This document shows positions 22,787-34,320 of a stretch of 64,000 nucleotides of DNA, one piece after another. Both the position numbers and the translations under genes were made by a program. Below the pieces are notes generated by a model. The model did no database searches, had not been told where the DNA came from, and was given only the letters and a program-made list of their open reading frames with translations. This stretch comes from Physcia stellaris (Eukaryota > Ascomycota > Lecanoromycetes > Caliciales > Physciaceae): positions 434,001-498,000 of the forward strand of contig JABSSW010000035.1 of the NCBI GenBank assembly GCA_018902385.1. Reading direction: 5' to 3'. The first letter of the stretch is position 1. The number at the start of each line of letters is the position of its first letter.

Positions 22787-25700
22787 ATGGACTTGCTACT
22801 GTCCTACTGGGCTCTGGCACAGTCCTTTGCCAAATCCGTCCCCACCGTCGCTCCTCAATGCGCGGCTCTGGTCATGCCCGCCGTTCAGGATGCTGCCTTC
22901 GTGGGATCTTTGGCGTGGCAAGTCATTTCTCTGCTGGCGAGGACTCTTTCGCTGCAGTCAGGCTTGGCTAACCGGGTTCTATCAGGATTTTGTATCGTAT
23001 CTGGCAAATCTATAAGAAACCGGTTGACGAGTTGGTCAACCTACTTGGCCTTGATATACCGCCTGCGCCAGAGGTATCGTTAGCCGGCATCACCTCGGAC
23101 TCTGTGGTTCTTTACTGGAAACCGCCAGAACTCCAATCCACATCTCTGATCCATAGTATACATGTGAACGGCATACATGGTATTTTTCTGGTAGCCTATG
23201 GTGAGATCAAGCGCTGACCAGAATGTTACGTAGTCGGCGAAATGAACAAAGGTGAAGCCTCCGTCCAGGTCTCTGGACTCAAACCTGGACATTTTTACAA
23301 TATTCGGGTCATTGCCTCGAGCTCTGCAAATTTTTCAACACTGGGACAACTGATCCGACTTCGCACATTGCCCTCCTCGGGAGCAAAGGCTAATAGCAGT
23401 GGAACTGCTGATTTGCCAGAATCAGCGGGGAAAACCGAAGGCCACGAAGCAGCAACGGTCAGACCTGCGCCTGCGCAATATGAAGCTAATGTCCTGCCGC
23501 AAATCGTCAGGGAGCCTAGCGAAGGGACAACGCCATCAAAGCGAACGACGTCTGGGCGACGAAACTCGCCTGCATCACAAGGCGTAGAGCATTCTCCATC
23601 GCATCCGAATCATGTGATAAGCATTGGCCGCACTAATTCAGATGACTCCGTTGATTGTTTGACCCGAAAGCTCGACGTGAAGAGGCAGGAGAATATAGAT
23701 CTGGAGAAACAAGTCCAGGAAGAGGAGGTGCAATCCAGTAATTTTATAGCCGAATTGACGATAGAACGAGACCAACTCAGGCAGGATTTGAAAGAGAAAG
23801 AAGATGCTACTGCCGACCTAAGGAAACAAGGCAATCAGCTGGAGAAAGTTAATAGACAAGCGCAAAGTAGAAAGGCTCAAAAGGAACAGATGTTGAACCA
23901 GAAGAAGGCAGAAAGGCAAAAAATCAAAGACGATATAGCTAAGTGGAACAAGGAGATCGAAGATATGCGGCAAGATATCCAGGAGCTTACCAATCAGAAA
24001 ATCGAAGTGCTGCGTACCAAAGATAGGGATGTGCTTGAGCTGCGCAAGAACATTGCAGAGGAGCAAGCAGCCATTAAATCCTTGGAAGAGGACATTCGTG
24101 CAAAAGGCGTCGAGATCAAAACCATGGAGAAAGACCGTGAGCGGTTCTCGGATGGTGGAGACGAAGAAAAAGAGCTTGCAAAACAGGACAGAGATAATGA
24201 AGGAGAATGGGAGATCCAAGCTCAGGCAACGCAGGGAGAATTAAGCCGGCTGTGGCAGCTCCTTCAGCAGGTTCGTACAGTATCCATAGCAATAGTTGAC
24301 TGCCGATACTGACAAGGATAAAAAGCTTAATGTTGATAACCAGCGTGCGAAAGACGATCTGGGATGGTGGATGTCAAAACATGCTAGAGAGCCTACTCAA
24401 TTTGCACCCGTATCTGCATTGGATTACACGGCTCCTGTAAGGTCCAACAAGTCTCGTCGCAACAAGCACAGCAGTTCTCGTACAAGCACAATCTCTTCCC
24501 CACAAGGTGGCTACCCACTTGGTACCACTGCGTTCAGCAGCATTTCATCTATGTCTCCGACATATTCAACGACCGCACCATTCTTTAGTATGGGAAATGG
24601 GACAATCGTAACACCTCCGAATGACCAAGCCAGCATTTCCCAAGCCGAGAGCGAACTCCTCGCTGGAGGCGGTTCAATGAGTCCTACTGCAGATGAACTT
24701 TTGCCTTCGAATTTATTCCGCGAAGAGGATACTGTGGCTCGGCGAATCTCCGCTTCAGCAGCACGGGGCTCCTTGGGAAGCCAGGAGTCCGATGTTTTGA
24801 CGAAGCAAGCGGAACCATCAGGCCATAGACCTCATACACCAATCTCCTCCAGCAGTCGGAATGGTAGCCAATTTTCTAGTCCGCGTGACAGTTCGCAGAA
24901 TCTTCCAAGTTTTTCCGCAGGGGGAGAACCCTACGTAGACAACGACCGACGCTCCACCCACTCAACCAACGCCTCTTTCCATTCTCCGACCGTTGCCGAT
25001 ACTAATCCGTTCAATTCGAGTAGATTTGCCAACCTTTTTGGTTCTTTCAATCGACAACGTGACAAAGCAAGCACAAATGATCCTCCCCAATTGGGGACCC
25101 TGCGACAAGGACAAAGTCAATCGTTCCCACGGAATTACGAGCAAGAAGGAGATTCTATAGGGGTACGGCAACGGAGAGGCAGCCATGGTTGGAGTAACGC
25201 GATGGGTCTGCTTAATCGAAACGCTCCTGGCGATCATAGTGTGGTTAGATCACTCACTGGGTCTAAGAAGAATCGACTCAACACTTTCGGTCCCAATGTC
25301 GATTCATTGCCGTCATCGGCATTTGCTGATCATTCATCGACTGCGCGACCTTCATCAATTAGCTCTTTTGACCAGGTACTTGGACGGCCGTCAAGCGAAA
25401 GTCAACGAAATCCGTGGGGACCAGGTCCAGAGAACCTTCCCAATCGTAGCAGCCCACTAGGGGCGAACTGGTCAAATGCTCTAAATGGACCGTGGTCTCG
25501 GAACCCATCGAGACGACCATCGGTGCAACATGGCTCAACTAGTAATCTCTCAGTTGGTTCCACGCCTCTAGAGCCCGACTACCAGGGAGGCCTCAGCAAG
25601 CAAGTTTCGGATCAATTACCGATTGGCACACGTCCTCGAGGTGGCTCAGGTCAGTCCTCTCAGCGACCAATGACACCCAAACTCAATCCCGCAGCACCGA

Positions 25701-26263
25701 GCTTCAAGACTCTTTTCGGTCGAGGTGAAGCGAGGAAAGCTGCAAGAGCAGACAAAGCGGCAGAGAAGGTAAAAGAAAAAGACGTTGAAGTTGAAGATAC
25801 AGATTCTGCACACGAAGAGCAGTCTCCGCAGAACCCACGCTTGTCTCGCGATGCCCAATCGATTGTGACATCTGCCTCGGTCTCTGAGTCTCATGAATCT
25901 CTCGACCGCTCTACTTCTGGTACTCCCTCTGAAGCCGCGACTCCTTCTACCCCGAAAGAGACCTTGATGCAACGGCTCAGCAGGAAAGGCAGCTCAAGCA
26001 AATTTAATGTCCCGTGGGGGAAAGACCGCAGCGGCTTTTTCGGTAGAAAGACCGGAGAGCCGTCCACTCCCAACGGCACCCCTCGTATCGAGTTCGATGA
26101 GGATGCTGGTAGTGACAAATACGAGGAAAGCCCGCATATCATAGAGAGAAGCTCAAGGAGCAGTCTATCGTGGCCGAACATCAGAAGGAAAAGCAAGAGA
26201 AACGGGATCTTGGCAACCGAGGCCAAAGACACCGACAGTGAAGGTGGCAAGGATGATGAGTAA
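22787..26263 (+). CDS. Fibronectin type III, coiled-coil and low-complexity protein
   Basis: Large protein of unknown function. Likely exons: 22787-22914 (weak donor GTGGCA), 22986-23179, 23234-24270 and 24317-26263. The acceptor at 22985 is supported by a GGCTAAC branch site; the first exon is uncertain. The N-terminus has a hydrophobic stretch before ILYRIWQIYKKPVDEL, then an FN3 domain (PPAPEVSLAGITSDSVVLYW, HVNGIHVGEMNKGEASVQV, PGHFYNIRVIASSSANF). Next comes a long coiled coil (about residues 240-430) rich in Lys/Glu/Gln, followed by some 650 residues of Ser/Pro/Asn-rich disordered sequence with SPQNPRLS-like phosphosites. This layout occurs widely in filamentous ascomycetes; a membrane-tethered scaffold is inference. 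Confidence 0.75.
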
Positions 26264-26856
26264 GTACATACGGCTCTTGGTGCCGTACTGCGCCGGTTCG
26301 ACAGAAGAGCGATACTGCGTATCGAGGCTGCTATAGTCACGTAGCTGTATAGAGCATGCAGCATAGGTACTCTCATTCCCGTCAAACGCCAAATAAACAG
26401 CTTTGAGAGTGATCGCTATTTCTCGGCCCCTAGTGTCTGTCATAATCCCATCTATGCCATCACACAATTATACTTAAGGTGCAATTTCAAACACCTCATT
26501 GCCTGCTATTTGGAGAATGTTGCCTTCTAAAGGGGTTCGTATCATCCAAAATAGCTCCACCAAAACCGTAACAATCTCAAATCTTGGACGCTCTCAATAG
26601 GAAGGCACTACAGAACTTAAGCCATCTTCCGTAACCAACTCCTAACACGCTATCGCAAAAAGGATATTCCCTTGAATCTGGTATCTCTGAACAATGGCCT
26701 GCACCACGAACGCACCGGATCCACCGGGATAGGTCAATCTTCCCAGACGCCTCCATCCTGTTAGCCATAAACTCCATACTCCTCACTTCCGGCTAATATT
26801 AGATCATGACAGAACGTTCGCTATGCTGGTCGTTATTCTTCCTTCCCTCCTCCGTC
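26264..26856. other. Convergent intergenic region, FN3 protein / UPF0658
   Basis: 593 bases between convergent genes; nothing recognisable. Confidence 0.5.
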
Positions 26857-28030
26857 TCAATCGATTGTCATCCGACTGGGTACTGGTCCATGGCTCAAGT
26901 TCGGCATCTCGGTTACGTACGTCTTCTCGTCCTCGCTTTCTACTTTTCTGCCGGCAATATGTGGCTTAAGTCCCTTTCCAAAGTTCATCGTGCATATGAT
27001 GGCGTTGATGATGGTGACAATGATCAAGATTATCGTGATGACGGCAAATGTTGTAAGAGGCTTTCGAGCAGGAAGGTAATTCGTTTCGGAATTCTTCTGG
27101 TACATGCGTACCAACTTGAAGAGGAAGTATGCTAGAGCGACGAAATAGAGTATCTACTCAAAAATCAGCGACTCAAGCTGGCAACTTTGTTTTGGTAAGT
27201 TAAAAACTTACGATTACGGCTGCCATACCCAATCTGCTCTCCCTTCGCGTGAATAGACCGGCCATGATGAGGATCAATATTGTCACAGGAATAGCGGCTA
27301 TAGTCAACCAAAATTCGATGTCGTCTCGTTTGACGACGATAACAACAAACTGGATGGTGAATCCGATAAAGAGGAAGAAGTCGAATTTGAGGAGCGCGAT
27401 ATAGATTTGGAAGGTCAGGTACCGCCTCTTCATCCGCAAATCGGCACTGATGTGTTTGTATATCGTCCAGGCAAACTCATCATACAACTTCCAGGCGATA
27501 AAAGACAGAAGGATAGTGCCAACGGCGATGATGCAAGGTATAGCGATCAGGAAGGGTTTTTCATCGGGCCAAACAGTGGTATCAATTTTGTTCTGAAGAC
27601 TACTGACCGCATCTTGAATTTGTTCCATCTGTACCGCAGCGTACAACAGCAATGCGACATTGAACAAACACAGCCCGATTATTTGGATAGTATTCTTCAA
27701 TCTGAGGGCGTCGTACGCCAAGAGCAGCTGGTACAAAAAGCCAAAGATGTAGAGGGTTAAGAAAGTTGGAATCGTCCGCGAGGCAGTCTCGTTTTTGGCA
27801 TCGTTCTTGAGGCTCGTCTGAAAGGTGGCGAACACATATCTAAATTGAATGTCAGCTTCTATGCGGAGGGGAGACCTAAAGTGCTGGTGTCCGGGTGGAC
27901 CCTGAGATTTGATGTGATAGTCTTTCGTGGTATCGGGAGGCACCTACGCTTCGAAGGCCAGAACAATGGCGGCCTGTACACTGGCGACGCCGACAAAGGC
28001 CCACGTCCAAAGAGAATTCGGTCGATACAT
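26857..28030 (-). CDS. UPF0658 Golgi membrane protein
   Basis: Multi-pass protein of a fungal family placed in the Golgi in yeast surveys; biochemical role unknown. Exons: 28030-27948, 27839-27212 and 27153-26857, giving 335 residues; introns are 108 and 58 bases. The N-terminus MYRPNSLWTWAFVGVASVQA holds the first membrane segment. About seven segments follow, among them TFLTLYIFGFLYQLLLAYDA, FLIAIPCIIAVGTILLSF and FLFIGFTIQFVVIVV. The family-typical CTMNFGKGLKPHI lies near the C-terminus, before a short soluble tail. Confidence 0.88.
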
Positions 28031-29192
28031 TTCTCTTCTGATAACCCGGACACCGCCAGCGGGCCCAGGATATCCTTCACGGTGATGGAAACCTCTGGGG
28101 TAAGGCTTATAGGCACAATCTGAAGGCTGACCTCCTAAGAGGGAAGCTTTTGCCTCGAGGCGATGCGTTTTGATGGAAATCGAATAGTTTTCGAAAGGCT
28201 CTTATTGTCAAGGTCAAGGGCCCCTTATGCAAGGTCCGGGTTTGGTGTTTGCTCGAATCGACCACGTGCTACGTGGACAGCAAGTCACCCGCTCTCTCTA
28301 AATTCTGACAGCAGCCGGTCCAACTGTTATTCTATACGACGGAGAGACCTTGTGGATCTTGTGCGTGCGAATATGTGAAAAATTGGCTCTGAGTTTCGTG
28401 GCCAGTTGCTGCTGAAAGAATCTGAAACCGAATTGGTTAGGCTTCCAAAACTGACAGTTATTGGCGCTTGAGAAGGTAGTAGAATGCCACAGTCAAGACT
28501 GAGAACGAGGGTGGTGATATAATGAAGGTTGTGCACAGTAGGATGACAGGAAGCTGGTAGACTGAGCGTGAGCAGGAGATAATGTTACTCTTCATCGATG
28601 AGGCGCGGTTCGTTGGCACTGGCAGAGACTGGACCCTGCGCTGACTAGTGGGACTAGTGAAATACTAGCGTCATGAATCGAGAAATGTGTCAGTCGTGGG
28701 AGAGTGATGTATTATTTGGTCTCATATACGATTTTGATTCATGGAAATGTGGACTGCGGATAGAACAATGAGCTCAGATCTATTACTGTTCTGTACTTGG
28801 AATTTTCTTTCTTTCTCTTGCTTACCTTTTGCCAAACATGAGTTCGCCTAGAAGCCAAGAATAATGCAAGGGAGGGCGAAGCCAGAACACGAGAGCCCGG
28901 CTAAAAATATTAATTTTAGATTGACGATTCTCACTTCTCTCTTCACCACACCGGTAGCCCTCAAACAGCTGATGAGATCTGAACTAAAATCCGTTCAATC
29001 CTATTTTCTCTCCATTCATCGATTGTCTACTCGCGGATTCGGCGGAGTGTCGCGTGCTTTCTTCCAAGCACTAGAACTACTGTAGCTGTAATCGTTAAAA
29101 ATTCACATACACGACCGGGTGAGCATCTACGGGCTGGTAAAGCCAGGAAGCACAAAGAAACAAAGGGGGAACCCATATTGCAGCAAATCAAA
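28031..29192. other. Divergent intergenic region, UPF0658 / PPP4R2-like
   Basis: 1.16 kb between divergent genes with only short, unsupported frames. A possible site for an unseen non-coding transcript; no motif decides it. Confidence 0.45.
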
Positions 29193-30635
29193 ATGAGCTC
29201 AGGTCAGTTGTCGCATACAGATGACGAAATATTGGAAGCTCTTGCGAAAGATGGCCGCATCGAGAAGTAGGTCAGAGATTGCTATGGGGTTTGTATATGC
29301 TGAATTAGAGAATAGCACGTCTTGGTCAGGCTTGCTTGAGCGCCTTCTACCCCGTTTAGACCGCGTACGCTCTTGCCTATCAATGCTTGACCTTGCCATG
29401 TATCTGATGATTCGCAGATCGCATATAACGATTTTCCGATACCCTCGATCCCACTATCAGAACCAGTAGCGCCATCTGTTATTGCGGAATCCCCTTTGCA
29501 GAAATCCTCACCTCGAAGCTCTCAGTCATCACAGAAAGAGAATAATCCGATCGAATCCCCGACTCTACCAATTACATCCGTTGCTCCACCTTCAGGTACC
29601 CTCCCTCCGCCTCTTGTCACCCTACTCAACACAGTCAAGTCGGGCCTCAACACCACCTTTCGAACCTCACCACCCCACACCGCGCAGCGTCTTGCAGAGC
29701 TCCTCCTTCACCCAAGTCTCCATTACCGCACACTCCCTTCGTTCTTGCGCGCTCTCGATCGTATAGTCTCGGTTTCGTCTCCTTTGTCCGCTTTCCCGCT
29801 CCCAAATATCCCCTTCGCATCCGCAAACCACAGCTTCCTTAATGGTTCCTCCAGCCCAGAGAACGAGCAAGACGACGAGACCTTGAGTGGTGCGACCCTC
29901 ACCCCAATCCCATGGCTCAGGAGAGATGGCTCTTCTCCTTCGCGCCCGCCATCGACATCAAGCGTGCATCCTCATCCACAACACCACGCTACAGCTTCAG
30001 ATCTGCGCACTGAATCAACCACGCAAATTGACGGTCCGAATGGAGCGGGGAGTATAGAGACCGTCACCGTAGCCGTTAATGGCCTTAACAATCGTGCGAC
30101 CAACAATAATCCAACGACATCCAGCGTCTCCAACGGAACTCCGGTCACCCAAGGCGAGCTGTTACGCCAGGAGCAAGAAGCGGGATTAGTCCCAGTTCCA
30201 GTGCAGACGCCTTTCATTTCCATGGCTGCAAGTCAAGGGCGTATCACTCGGAGGGCGAGTGCGAACGGAGCTCAGGTCAGCACAGATGCTGAGACGACCA
30301 TGCCGTCTGAGGATGGAGAAGTGGATGAGGGGGCCAGAGTCCATGCCCGCGGACCAGATGTTATTGGCATGGAGGATATGGGTCCTCAGGCTAGTCCGGC
30401 GGGTGTAGGAGGACTAGACATCGAAGGAGCCGTAGGGAGAAGAGGGGAAGCCGAGGGTATGCTTTTTGGGAATATTAGAGCGGAGACGGATGAGATATCG
30501 GATGAGGGAAAAAAGGAGCAGGATCCTAGCATCATCGTTACTGACGCTGATGGCATCGCTGAAGGAGAAGCGGGCGCTGATGTCAGTGGCCAGAACTTGG
30601 GCGGAGATTCTACGGATAGCAGTACCTTAACATGA
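29193..30635 (+). CDS. PPP4R2-like regulatory subunit of protein phosphatase 4
   Basis: Probable regulatory subunit that targets PP4 in DNA-damage recovery (family knowledge). Exons: 29193-29266, 29316-29364 and 29418-30635, giving 446 residues; introns of 49 and 53 bases are needed to connect DDEILEALAKDGRIE to NTSWSGLLERLLPRLDR and then IAYNDFPIPSIPLS. The core PPPLVTLLNTVKSGL, PPHTAQRLAELLLHPSLHYR and TLPSFLRALDRIVSVSS fits the fungal PPP4R2 pattern. The C-terminal half is disordered and acidic. The family call rests on pattern recognition and is not certain. Confidence 0.68.
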
Positions 30636-30902
30636 CCAGATCTCTAAACTGAAAAATGTATTGCTATACAGGAAGCGCCGAGGATGCGTTATGTCTTGAC
30701 GATTATAAATAATCATGATATCAAATATTTCTAGACACCAAAAGGCCTCAATGCGACGCCAGAAATCTCAGTCTCTCTTCGGGTATCTCCTAAATCGCCC
30801 ACCAACGCCGTGCCATGCTAAAATCAATTAATTGTGTAAAGTCAGATCCGCTGCGCCTCTTGGGGATGGATGTATGGCAGCAGCCGCCAGCTCCAGGTTT
30901 TT

Positions 30903-32638
30903 TTATCGAAAGCCTGGGAACACTGAGCCTACAGCCTTACGCCCTAGAAACGTCTTATTAGCAACTTCCGAAGCTAAGGAGCTCGATGTGATCATACATT
31001 TGGGGAGTCGCTCCCATCGTTCCCTTTCGTCATCATCAGCCAGGACTTGATTCCCTAGAAGCGCGCTCACTCTCCTTCGAGCCCTCTCTGTCCTGTCGAC
31101 TGGTTGCTGCGACGGCAAAGGAGGTACGGCAGCCGGGTTTCCAACTGTTGTGTCCGAATTTGCAGATCTCTCGTTCATTTCCACTGCTTGAGGCTCGGGT
31201 GCACTGAAGATTCTCCTTTCGCCATTCAAGCGGTTTACACGTCCAAATTGCCGGTGAAAGCTCGCCATGCGGCCACCAACGGCGAGCTGACGTCGGGTTG
31301 TTGTTGCGCTTGGGACCACTCCAGCTGGTAGGTCTGCTCTTTGGCGGGGAAGTCGCCTTGCTTGTCTTTCGCGGCGAACCATGGCGTTGGTGATCATCTC
31401 GGGACAGTAACCGATCGGCAAAACCTTTCCTTTACACACTGGACAGAGACTGCTGTGTGCTTTCAGAAGCTCGTCAATGCATTCGGGATGATATATGTGC
31501 CTGCATGGTAATTCCTTCACCATTGTTGAATTAGGGACAAAATCGTCTAGGCAAATGGCGCACATAGATTGTGAAAAAGTTTGTGGCATTTCGGACATGT
31601 TAACAGTGTTGAAGCCTGTAGTCTTAACAGGTGCTGGGGCAGAATTTCGTCTTGATAACTGTGTAATTGGTGCAGATCCTTCGACGGGTCTTTCTTTCTC
31701 AGAGGCGATATACAGATGAATCGGCAACTTATCCAAAACGTCTTGCGGTACCGTCAATCTCCTTACACCGAGGGATTCGAGATCGATCTCGCCTGCTGCC
31801 ACACGCCGTCGGAGGCTTCTTCTGGCACGGCGTTGGTGGTAATGCATGGCACAAGAAGTGAGGCCCACCAGGATTAGGACGATCCCAAGGACCATGAGCA
31901 GGAAAGCCCACAGACTCGGTAAATTACTGTGAGCATTCGTTTCAATACTTGTGTATAGCCTGATATAATCGTTCGGATCGGCAATAGACAAAAAGCTACC
32001 ATTCCTAATGCTACGGATGTCTCCTGAATAGATGTTCAGCTGCTGCATGATGGCAGAACCTGAAGCTCCTGGGATCGCGTAGACAGGATATGCCGATTCC
32101 GACTTCCACCGGCCGCCATCGTTGAGAAACCATTGCTCGTCATTGACTGGTGGAGGGGCATCCGTTGAATTATTAGGTACATAGGTGATCAACGCTGACG
32201 CTAGGTTATTGTTGAGGTTATTGTTGACTGCGACCAGATAAGATTTCGTACAGTCTTGGGAGATCCATGGTACAAGTGCGATGATATTGGGAAATCCATA
32301 GGGGACGTCGGCCTCATGAGGTACGCCGGAGGGTATCACAAGGTTGGACGCATTGTTGCAGGGGTCAGAAATCGGAAGCTGTGGTACATAAAGTATGCCT
32401 TCTTTCTCATCTGCATTACCAGCCTGGTTTGTAGATAATGTTCGTAGATTGTTGTGGAGAGAAAGCTCGTAGGGATCATTTGACTATCGAAACTCGTCAG
32501 ACAGCGGGTCCAACAATAGGAAGCCTACTTTGCGTGGACGCTTGCTTACTTTTACTCGCTGAATGGTATCAGTGAAGGCATTGGAGGATTGCGGACCACT
32601 AATGAGGACGACAAAGATGTCAATTTCTTGCGCGCCTG
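30903..32638 (-). CDS. Membrane RING-H2 E3 ubiquitin ligase (PA-TM-RING type), 5' end unresolved
   Basis: Probable endomembrane E3 ligase. Exons seen: 32638-32550 and 32483-30903; a further 5' exon with the start must lie upstream, as the acceptor at 32639 has a TCTAAC branch site, but I could not place it. A lumenal protease-associated-like domain (IDIFVVLISGPQSSNAF, GFPNIIALVPWISQDCTKSYL) is followed by one membrane segment (LWAFLLMVLGIVLILVGL) and a C3H2C3 RING: CAICLDDF, C-R-H-IYH, then CPVC. An in-frame 54-base intron (30997-30944, donor GTATGA, branch TGCTAAT) may be removed near the end, changing 18 residues but not the frame. Confidence 0.82.
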
Positions 32639-33412
32639 CTGATGGTTAGACGATATTCAAGCGCTTGGAAGAAATGGTTCGACTACTCATTACTGCGGCG
32701 ATTTACTGGTAAGGTCCTAAGGACCGGACGAATCTAGGTACTAGTGAAGCATTTTGATAGTACCTTAGCTGAGGGCGTTCAGCAATACAAAATCTGAGCT
32801 CTTCAATGTACTCGAGTCACATGAAATGACAGAGAAGGAGATAGGAAACGAAGGTTCTCCTGATGTAGTCGTAATCCACGTTAATGACGAGTCCGGAATC
32901 CATGCGTCAGATCTCGGCAGATTCAATGAAATCAGCCTCACGCCACCACGCTATCACGAGGAAGTCAAGGATAGCTACAGAGTGCTAAGCTCGAGATGGC
33001 TAAGCTCTTGGATGCACAACTTGATCATTCATGAACCAATGAATAACAACTGCGAAACTCCATGGGCTGATGTGAATACATCTATGAGCGAAGAGATATC
33101 AACTGTGGTGTCCGTACATTCGACAGAGAACTCTTGCTAAGACTCAATAATCTCCACACATATCACAGGCATCACATTTTCTTCAGCAACACACCACTTT
33201 TGGATCTTTTGGTCTTCATCAGACGTCAATAATATGTATACCCCAGACATCTAATCTTGTATCCGCAAGATCTCGTTCTGACTGATAGCTGTTGGGAAAA
33301 GGTCCCTCCCGCAGCAGGCCACTTTCGATAACCTTTACCAGCGAATACCTCAAGCTATCTGCTACCATTGTCTCCTTGGGTGATTTCACGACCTGGCGAA
33401 AGCCAAACGAGC
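32639..33412. other. Divergent intergenic region, RING / unknown gene
   Basis: Must contain the missing 5' exon of the RING gene. A 104-codon plus-strand frame at 32826-33140 has no recognisable motif and is not called. Confidence 0.4.
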
Positions 33413-34075
33413 ATGCCGCCGCTGGGAGGAAAGAGCAAGAGTAAAGGAAGGGAAGGCAGACAATCAAGAAGCCGACACACAACCCCAAGTTCCGGCCTCA
33501 GTGCATCCAGTGCACCTATATCCACCATGGTACAAACTCATACGACTTATCTCGAATACCCCCTTGCTAGTTTGATGGTGCCCTCAAATGTCAACTATGA
33601 TAAGATCCTCGATCGTCATGGCGGTGGCGGAGGCATTCCCGATCCACTTCACTTGCAGACCATGACTGAGGATCTCAGGACTCTCGCTCAACTTGCACGG
33701 GCGCGTTCCGAGATTCTGGACGACGGGATGCGCGAGATGGCAAAAAGGAAGAAGGAGTTCGAGCGCGATGAGAAGGAACGCTTAGAGAAGGAGCAAGCAT
33801 TGCGGGAGTTGACGGCGAAGGCCGAAGAACAAGCACGTCTGAAGAAAGAGGCTGAAGATGAGGAGAATGTTAGAGCGCGTGCAGGCGCGCAACTCAAGAA
33901 AAAGAACGAGCGAAACAATGTGCAGGAAGAAAGGCCGTTGAGCCATGGTGCTCATGGCCTGGCCAGACAAGATGGTCAGGTAGACATGCCACCTAAAGGT
34001 AAGCAAGAAGGTTCTTCTTTCGTCATCTCTCAGGCGCCTTCCCAGAACGCAGCACATATATTATCTTCGTCTTAG
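33413..34075 (+). CDS. Unrecognised conserved-looking coiled-coil protein
   Basis: Not recognised. Single-exon frame of 220 residues from the ATG at 33413 (MPPLGGKSKSKGREGRQ); the frame is open upstream, but this is the first ATG. A basic Ser-rich head is followed by an ordered segment, TYLEYPLASLMVPSNVNYDK, ILDRHGGGGGIPDPLHLQ, and LAQLARARSEILDDGMREMA, then a long charged coiled coil (about residues 115-180) and a polar tail. The ordered middle part looks constrained and may be a subunit-binding region of a nuclear complex, which is inference. A tiny GTAAGC...CTCAG stretch at 34000-34034 is too short for an intron. Confidence 0.6.
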   Translation: MPPLGGKSKSKGREGRQSRSRHTTPSSGLSASSAPISTMVQTHTTYLEYPLASLMVPSNVNYDKILDRHGGGGGIPDPLHLQTMTEDLRTLAQLARARSEILDDGMREMAKRKKEFERDEKERLEKEQALRELTAKAEEQARLKKEAEDEENVRARAGAQLKKKNERNNVQEERPLSHGAHGLARQDGQVDMPPKGKQEGSSFVISQAPSQNAAHILSSS

Positions 34076-34320
34076 AACATCCTTTTGTCTACAGTGCTAG
34101 AGCTTCTTGCCAGCTATTTCTCGTACTATCACGGTCAAGTTGCTTAACAAGCATTGGTCCATTATATCATTAGCAACATTTTAGGGCAAAGTCAGGAATC
34201 ATTAAAGCATGGCCTCACTGGAAAAACCTTCTACAGCGATGTTGGGACAGTTCAAGGGTCTATGGAGAAAAGATGCCTCCCTTAATAACTTTGCTTGACC
34301 CTTGAAATACAAGCCTGGCG

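Noticed and set aside
29267-29315. Apparent frame break at the start of the PPP4R2-like gene
   Set aside because: Using the AATAG acceptor at 29315 gives a 49-base intron and a continuous reading.
32826-33140. 104-codon frame as a gene
   Set aside because: No motif, and it overlaps the region where the 5' exon of the RING gene should lie.
34000-34034. Intron at the end of the unknown gene 33413-34075
   Set aside because: Only 35 bases between GTAAGC and CTCAG, shorter than any intron supported here.
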